A DNA stretch of 27,874 nt. It comes from an uncultured Mailhella sp. (lineage in GTDB: Bacteria > Desulfobacterota > Desulfovibrionia > Desulfovibrionales > Desulfovibrionaceae). How positions within the stretch are numbered: position 1 is the first letter of the stretch; every line of letters begins with the position of its first letter. This document shows, piece by piece, positions 23,420 to 27,874 of this stretch. A program made the translations under genes and the position numbers. The DNA lies in NCBI GenBank assembly GCA_910577155.1, contig CAJTMS010000025.1, positions 1 to 27,874 on the forward strand, written 5' to 3'. The notes beneath the pieces are model-generated. The model made no database searches. It was given only the letters and a program-made list of their open reading frames with translations, and was not told the DNA's origin.

Positions 23420-24994
23420 ATGCGAAGCACGTTTTTTTCTTGTCTTTTTCTCAGTCCTTTTCTCGTTTTTCTGCCTTTTTCCGGCTCCCCTTTCGGTGCT
23501 GTTTGCCATGCGGAACAAAGCGACATGCCTGTGCCCTTTGCAGCGCTTAATCAGGAAAATGCCGTCAATATCGAATTTTTGAAACTTTATACGGAAAATC
23601 CGCAAAACGCGGCTATCCCTGCCGATATTCTTGCCATTTTACAAAATCAGGAAAGTCTGGAACCGCCTACCATTGTCCGCAAAGCGCATTCTTCACGTTT
23701 GCAGGACACACTTTTTCAAGGTTCTGTCCTGCAAAATACAGCCATTTCTCATCCCCGTTTACCGCCTCATGCTTCCCCTCATCTTCCTCTTATCAATGAA
23801 ATCGCAAAGGACCCCAAACTGCTGCAGCAAATACCACTGGATGAATTAAACAAGCTTATTGCAGACAGCACGGATACAAATGCAGGAACTATGCTCGGTC
23901 TGCAAAATTCCAAAGAAAACCTCATATCTTCCCCTGCTGTTTCCCCCCTTCTTTCTGCACAAAAAAATATGCTTTCCCCTGCTTTGCCCCAAATTTCCAA
24001 TTTGCAAAATTTCCGGCTCGTAGCGGCAAAACAGCAGGTAACGGACGCCGGTCCCAATACGGGTGAAAGTTCCTCTGCCAAACAAAAACCGCTCAAAAAT
24101 AATGAAAACTCCTCTGTCAGGAGTGCTCTTGCAGATATCAAAATTGACGAGCTGGAAAAAAAGCTTGCACAAGGCGATACGGAAGCCCCCTTTACTTTGG
24201 CTTATGCTTATTTTCATGGCACAGCAGGACAAAAAAATCCAAAACGTGCCTTCAGCCTCATGGAAGAACTTGCCCAAAAAGGCAATACCCGTGCCATGGT
24301 GGAGCTCGGCAGAATGTATGAAGCCGACAGCCCTGATACCAATATGATACGGGCTGCCAATTATTATAAACAGGCAATGGAAAAGGGTGATTTGAACGGC
24401 AATTATCACTTGGGCATGCTTTATTATAAAGGCAAATTCGGACAGGGAGAGGAAGCCCTGAAATATGCATTTTATACATTTAAAGAGGCTGCGGATAAAA
24501 ATCATGCCCCTTCCATGTATGAGCTTGGCTCCATGTATGAAAAAGGCGCAGGCTTTCCCAAGGATATGGGGCAGGCTGTTCAGTTATACCGAAAATCTGC
24601 ACACGCAGGCTATGCTCCTTCCCAGATGCAGGTGGGACTGCTCTATGAAAACGGCATTCTCGTGCCTAAAAACGAAACTTTGGCGGCAGCATGGTATACC
24701 AAGGCAGCCGAACAGAGATTTCCTCCCGCTGAATATCTTTTAGCCGGCATGTACAGGCAGGGTCTGGGCATTCCCAAAAATTTGAAGCAGGCTCAGCTTC
24801 TTTATGAACGGGCAGCCCAAACGGGACTTGTGGACGCCCAGTACGATTTAGGCATTTTTTATTTGTTAAAATCAGAATTCCAAGATTACCAAAAAGCAGA
24901 ATACTGGCTCCAAAAAGCTGCCGATCAAAATGACATGCAAGCCCGTGAAATGCTTTTGCAAGTACAACAAAAAACAGCAAACCCCAAAAAATAG
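23420..24994 (+). CDS. Secreted Sel1-repeat (SLR) protein
   Basis: The 524-residue protein starts with a hydrophobic signal-like segment (residues about 4-31, ending AVCHA). A Pro/Ser/Gln-rich linker of about 200 residues follows, then roughly seven Sel1-like repeats from residue 250 onward. Repeat cores include APFTLAYAYFHG, AMVELGRMYE, GNYHLGMLYYKG, SMYELGSMYEKG, SQMQVGLLYENG, AEYLLAGMYRQGLGIPK and AQYDLGIFYLL. SLR solenoids bind partner proteins or carbohydrate and are common in envelope or signalling roles; no enzyme domain is seen. The ribosome site is weak (GGGA before the ATG). selD begins seven bases after its stop, so the two are probably co-transcribed, which need not mean shared function. 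Confidence 0.85.
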   Translation: MRSTFFSCLFLSPFLVFLPFSGSPFGAVCHAEQSDMPVPFAALNQENAVNIEFLKLYTENPQNAAIPADILAILQNQESLEPPTIVRKAHSSRLQDTLFQGSVLQNTAISHPRLPPHASPHLPLINEIAKDPKLLQQIPLDELNKLIADSTDTNAGTMLGLQNSKENLISSPAVSPLLSAQKNMLSPALPQISNLQNFRLVAAKQQVTDAGPNTGESSSAKQKPLKNNENSSVRSALADIKIDELEKKLAQGDTEAPFTLAYAYFHGTAGQKNPKRAFSLMEELAQKGNTRAMVELGRMYEADSPDTNMIRAANYYKQAMEKGDLNGNYHLGMLYYKGKFGQGEEALKYAFYTFKEAADKNHAPSMYELGSMYEKGAGFPKDMGQAVQLYRKSAHAGYAPSQMQVGLLYENGILVPKNETLAAAWYTKAAEQRFPPAEYLLAGMYRQGLGIPKNLKQAQLLYERAAQTGLVDAQYDLGIFYLLKSEFQDYQKAEYWLQKAADQNDMQAREMLLQVQQKTANPKK

Positions 24995-25000
24995 GTGCAC

Positions 25001-26095
25001 ATGTATTATCCATTAATGAGTAAAGCCCTTGACGTAGGCTGAAGCGCGAAAACGGCTCCGGAGGTTCTGGACAAGCTTTTGCATTTTCTGCCTCAGCAGC
25101 AATCCCCTCATGTGCTTTCCGACCCCGAGCATAATGAGGACGCTTTTGTTGTGTCTTTGCCCATGGATAATGACGGTACGGGAAAAAGTACGGATAAACA
25201 CAATGATTTTGCACTGGTACAAAGTCTTGATATCATTGCACCTCTCGGCAATAATCCCCGCCTTTACGGGCAAAGTGCCGCCTGCAACGCCCTTTCCGAT
25301 ATTTATGCCATGGGCGGCACTGCCTACACCGCCATGAATATTTTATCCTTTTCATCCTGCGATACGCCCCTTGAAGTCATACAGGAAATTTTGCAGGGCG
25401 CCTATGATAAAATTAAAGAGGCAGGAGCCGTTGCCTGCGGCGGGCATACCATGGAAAGCAAGGAACTGCGCTTTGGGCTTTCCGTAACAGGACTGGTACC
25501 CAAAAACCATTTCAGCCAAAACAAAAATCTCCATACAGGCGATATCCTTATTTTGACAAAACCTCTGGGCACGGGTGTTTTGAGCACGGGGATACGGGGC
25601 AAATGGGAGCATGCCGAGCAGGCGGAAGAGGAGCTTTTTTCCTATACTACACGGCTCAATGCCCATGCTGCAAAAATTATTCAGGAATTTCATCTTGAGG
25701 CAAGCACGGACATTACCGGTTTCGGGCTGATTGGGCACAGTCTTGAAATGGCAAAAGCATCGCAAAAAACGGTTGTTCTCGAACAGGCAAAAATTCCCTT
25801 TATGAACTATGTACTGGAATATGCCCAAAACGGGCTTATCCCCAAACGCTGTTATGACAACAAACGCTTTGCCTCCGCCTTTGTGCATATTGGCGAAAAC
25901 GTGCCTGAACTTGTCGCTGTCCTTTGTCATGACCCCCAGACTTCCGGGGGAATTTTGCTGGCTGTTCCTCCCCGAAATGCGGAAAAGGTGACAAAGGCTC
26001 TGTGTGATTGCGGCGAGAAGGCATATTCCATCGGCTTTGTCACGGAACTGCAGAAACAGCATGCGCAGCAACCCCATTTTCTTTCTCTTGTGTAG
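25001..26095 (+). CDS. selD: Selenophosphate synthetase SelD, selenocysteine-containing (TGA read through)
   Basis: SelD makes selenophosphate from selenide and ATP for Sec-tRNA and selenouridine synthesis. The frame from ATG 25001 reads ALDVG, then TGA at 25040-25042, then SAKTAPEVLDKLL. The TGA falls exactly at the catalytic Cys/Sec position, with the essential Lys three residues later (U-x-x-K, as C17/K20 of E. coli). Downstream motifs are complete: QSAACNALSDIYAMGGTAYT, GGHTMES, STDITGFGLIGHSLEMA and DPQTSGGILLAV. Full length is about 364 residues including Sec, near the family norm. AGGTG precedes ATG 25001; ATG 25016 is an alternative start. A hairpin directly follows the TGA. Without readthrough only a fragment from TTG 25079, lacking the active site, would be predicted. 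It is probably co-transcribed with the Sel1-repeat gene. Confidence 0.93.
25040..25080 (+). promoter_or_regulatory. Bacterial SECIS-like hairpin with Sec UGA codon
   Basis: After the TGA (25040-25042), CCGG (25058-25061) pairs with CTGG (25067-25070) around the 5-nt loop AGGTT. The stem extends as GCT (25055-25057) with AGC (25074-25076) and AAAA (25049-25052) with TTTT (25077-25080), leaving small bulges. The loop begins 19 nt after the UGA and has G residues near its start, as in the SelB-binding loop of E. coli fdhF. The pairing is seen directly; SelB binding is inferred. Confidence 0.75.
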
Positions 26096-26124
26096 GAAAC
26101 GGGGACAGAAGAACAGAGGCTTAT

Positions 26125-27048
26125 ATGGCTGGTATGAATTTTTCTTTGCAGCGCTGTATTCCCCATTTTGCACTGATTATCGGCATGACGGCATGGGCGA
26201 GCTCCTTTATCGGGCTGAAATTTGCCCTTTCTGTCTATAGTCCCTTTGAAGTCATTGCCGGGCGTATGTTTGTTGCAAGTGTCATTTGCCTGCCTTTTCT
26301 CAGACAATTTTTTCGCTTCCTTAAAGACAGAAAAAAAGCCCTTATTTTACTGGCAGGGGTTTTGAGCGAACCTTGCTGTTATTTTCTTTTTGAAACATCT
26401 GCCCTGCGTTATACCTCCTCAGCACAGGCAGGCATGGTGCTTGCTATCATGCCCCTTTGTGTGGGCTTTTGCGCATGGCTCCTGCTCAGGGAAAAACAAA
26501 GCCTCTATGCATGGCTGGGGTTTATCCTTGCATTTTTTGGGGTTTTCTGGCTTTCTTTCAGCGGAGAAACAAGCCAATCCGTTCCCAATCCCTTTTTAGG
26601 CAATATGCTGGAGCTGGGAGCTGTTTTTTGCGGAGTGGGCTATACCCTTTCCTGCCGCAGCTTGACAGCAAGCATGAGCCCATGGCTTTTTACTGCTGCC
26701 CAAAGCTTTGGCGGCTTACTCTTTTACCTGCCGCTAAACTTACTTCCGCTGGAATTTGACCCTGTTGTACTGAATGTGGAAATCCCCGGCTGGCTTCCCT
26801 TTGTTTCCATTATTTATTTAGGGCTCATTGTCAGCCTGCTGGGTTACGGATTTTATAATTACGGAGTTTCCAAACTTTCTGCAACGGAAGCTGCTGCCTA
26901 TATCAATCTTATCCCTGTGATTACCCTCATTATTGGAGTGCTTTTCCTTGAAGAAAGCCTTTCTGCCACCCAATATTTTGCGTCCTTTGCCATTTTGGGC
27001 GGTATGCTTCTCAGCCAATATAAACCAAAGAAAAAGGATTTTGCATGA
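26125..27048 (+). CDS. DMT-superfamily (EamA/RhaT-type) transporter
   Basis: The protein of about 307 residues has roughly ten hydrophobic helices in two EamA repeats, the usual length for the family. The first repeat contains GMTAWASSFIGLKFAL and ALRYTSSAQAGMVLAIMPL; the second contains SIIYLGLIVSLLGYGFYNYG, ATEAAAYINLIPVITLIIGVLFLEESLS and a closing ILGGMLLSQYKPKKK. EamA proteins export or import small metabolites and amino acids; the substrate cannot be predicted. The frame is open back to 26008 but that would overlap selD by 88 bases, so I chose ATG 26125, which follows AGAGG. It begins 29 bases after selD and its stop overlaps the next gene by four bases. Confidence 0.88.
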   Translation: MAGMNFSLQRCIPHFALIIGMTAWASSFIGLKFALSVYSPFEVIAGRMFVASVICLPFLRQFFRFLKDRKKALILLAGVLSEPCCYFLFETSALRYTSSAQAGMVLAIMPLCVGFCAWLLLREKQSLYAWLGFILAFFGVFWLSFSGETSQSVPNPFLGNMLELGAVFCGVGYTLSCRSLTASMSPWLFTAAQSFGGLLFYLPLNLLPLEFDPVVLNVEIPGWLPFVSIIYLGLIVSLLGYGFYNYGVSKLSATEAAAYINLIPVITLIIGVLFLEESLSATQYFASFAILGGMLLSQYKPKKKDFA

Positions 27049-27770
27049 GCAATTTTATCGCGGGCATGCCCGCATCAACGGAACGGACACTTGGTTCCAG
27101 CCTTGCAGAAGATTCTGCTAAAAATGCCCTTTTTGATTTTTACCGCATGAGTGCCTGTATCAGCCACGAACTGGGTATTATTCTGCCTCAGCTCAAAATG
27201 CGGCTTGCTGTTGCAGAATCCTGCACCAGCGGACTTTTAGCCGCAGCCATTACCCAAATAAGCGGCGCCAGCAATTGGTTTGAGGGCGGAATTTTGTCCT
27301 ACAGCAACGAAATTAAACACAACCTTTTGGGAGTGGAGGAAAAAGTCCTCAAAACCTTTGGGGCTGTCAGCGCTCCCACTGTCTGCCAAATGGCAGGCGG
27401 GGTATGTTCTGTCACCAAAAGCCATTTTGGTCTGTCCGTTTCCGGCATTGCGGGACCAAACGGCGGAAGCGGGGAAAAACCCGTTGGCACTGTCTTTATC
27501 GGACTTTCCCTGCCCAAAAACTTTGCAGGTCTGCGCACAAAAATCAAACTCAAAAAGGGACAGGCATTCAAAAACGGCATGGAAGAAAACTGGCTCAAAT
27601 CCTGTCAGCTCATGAAGCATGTTTATCTGAAACAGGAAAGCAAAACCGTTGTGCTGGGTGCCTTCGAAACCAAAGCACGCCATTTTCTTTTTGACGGCGA
27701 CAGAGAAAGCATACGCCAAAGTGCCGTCCTCATGGCTCTCTATTTTGCCTATGAAAATCTGATTAATTAA
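27045..27770 (+). CDS. CinA C-terminal-domain (PncC-type) nicotinamide-nucleotide amidohydrolase with insertion
   Basis: The 241-residue protein carries the PncC/CinA-C core: RLAVAESCTSGLLAAAIT, FEGGILSYSNEIK, GAVSAPTVCQMAGGV, SVSGIAGPNGGSGEKPVGTV and FDGDRESIRQSAV. The family deamidates NMN to nicotinate mononucleotide in pyridine-nucleotide recycling. It differs from the usual ~165-residue proteins by an N-terminal extension of about 30 residues and by roughly 48 extra Lys-rich residues (about 155-205) between GTVFIGL and the FDGDR motif. The N-terminal CinA (MoCF-like) domain is absent. The ATGA overlap with the transporter gene shows coupled translation. The core motifs are intact, so activity is likely. 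Confidence 0.88.
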   Translation: MSNFIAGMPASTERTLGSSLAEDSAKNALFDFYRMSACISHELGIILPQLKMRLAVAESCTSGLLAAAITQISGASNWFEGGILSYSNEIKHNLLGVEEKVLKTFGAVSAPTVCQMAGGVCSVTKSHFGLSVSGIAGPNGGSGEKPVGTVFIGLSLPKNFAGLRTKIKLKKGQAFKNGMEENWLKSCQLMKHVYLKQESKTVVLGAFETKARHFLFDGDRESIRQSAVLMALYFAYENLIN

Positions 27771-27778
27771 CGCTTTGT

Positions 27779-27832
27779 TATAGAAAGCGGTTGATAATCA
27801 ATCATCTATAAAACATATGTCCTGTTTTTCTG
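27779..27832 (+). repeat. Right copy of ~55-nt end repeat
   Basis: The reverse complement of this stretch aligns with bases 1-55. It contains the palindromic core TTGATAATCAA (27791-27801), CTATAAAAC and CCTGTTTTTCTG. It begins nine bases after the stop of the last gene, and the DNA beyond it turns G-rich (27846-27874: GGGGGTATGGGGGAG), which the left end does not reach. Confidence 0.75.
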
Positions 27833-27845
27833 AAAGAAAAACAGG
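27821..27845. terminator. Perfect hairpin within the end repeat, possible bidirectional terminator
   Basis: CCTGTTTTTCT (27821-27831) pairs perfectly with AGAAAAACAGG (27835-27845) around a GAA loop. It lies 51 bases after the pncC-like stop. There is no U tract directly after it, so it may instead be an mRNA 3'-end stabiliser or part of a dispersed element. The left window edge starts with the same arm. Confidence 0.5.
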
Positions 27846-27874
27846 CAATGTGGGGGTATGGGGGAGCGGTAGCC

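Noticed and set aside
25079..26095. SelD starting at TTG 25079 (338 residues)
   Set aside because: This start omits the catalytic residue and Lys region. The upstream in-frame sequence through TGA 25040 is clearly SelD, so the longer Sec-containing frame is preferred.
27791..27806. GATAATCAATCATC as a Fur box
   Set aside because: It resembles one but matches the 19-bp consensus only partly, and it lies downstream of genes in both copies, where a Fur operator is not expected.
1..27874. Whole window as a mobile island bounded by inverted repeats
   Set aside because: The interior carries housekeeping genes (dapA, mutL, selD, nrnA) with even composition and no integrase, transposase or phage gene. 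A dispersed repeat at contig ends is the simpler reading.

Overview
The window looks like a chromosomal segment, or a whole draft contig, from a host-associated, moderately AT-rich member of the Desulfovibrionaceae (Desulfobacterota). The clues are a selenocysteine-containing SelD, a very large FAD/4Fe-4S 2-hydroxyacid dehydrogenase, NrnA as the nanoRNase, a GlnH/GlnP-type amino-acid transporter and general protein similarity. I estimate GC in the low-to-mid forties by eye. The genus is inference; gut lineages such as Taurinivorans or Mailhella would fit. I see no rRNA, tRNA, CRISPR array, insertion sequence, phage gene or plasmid gene.

Layout, left to right. (1) 1-1550: the left copy of an end repeat, then an ArsR-type repressor divergent from an ArsP/YraQ-type permease across a 49-bp operator dyad. 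(2) 1572-7230, minus strand: an apparent five-gene operon. In transcription order it holds a receiver/degenerate-GGDEF/EAL protein, a PAS/degenerate-GGDEF protein, a stand-alone HPt protein, nanoRNase NrnA and DapA. It plausibly couples a phosphorelay to c-di-GMP breakdown, with NrnA able to clear the resulting dinucleotide. (3) 7396-10879, plus strand: a receiver-like/TPR-like protein of unknown function, a U32-family protein and an orphan zeta-toxin-like kinase. A 400-nt gene-free, structured region with a strong terminator follows. (4) 11280-16729, plus strand: a two-CBS-domain protein, a membrane-anchored M23 peptidase and a 1214-residue FAD/Fe-S dehydrogenase, closed by a terminator. (5) 16993-22005, minus strand: glnH, glnP, mutL and an MdoB-like phosphoglycerol-transferase-type sulfatase. 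A hairpin between glnH and glnP probably sets differential expression. (6) 22183-23277, minus strand: a glycosyltransferase, divergent from the next group. (7) 23420-27770, plus strand: a secreted Sel1-repeat protein, selD, a DMT/EamA transporter and a CinA-C/PncC-type amidohydrolase with an unusual insertion, ending in the right copy of the end repeat.

The most notable points are these. selD has an in-frame TGA (25040-25042) at the catalytic Cys position, followed by a SECIS-like hairpin, so conventional gene calling truncates it. A ~55-nt inverted repeat lies at the two ends of the window. The c-di-GMP/HPt/NrnA operon is unusual in composition. The arsR-permease intergenic dyad has one common centre of symmetry. 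The 10882-11029 leader/terminator region can fold in competing ways.
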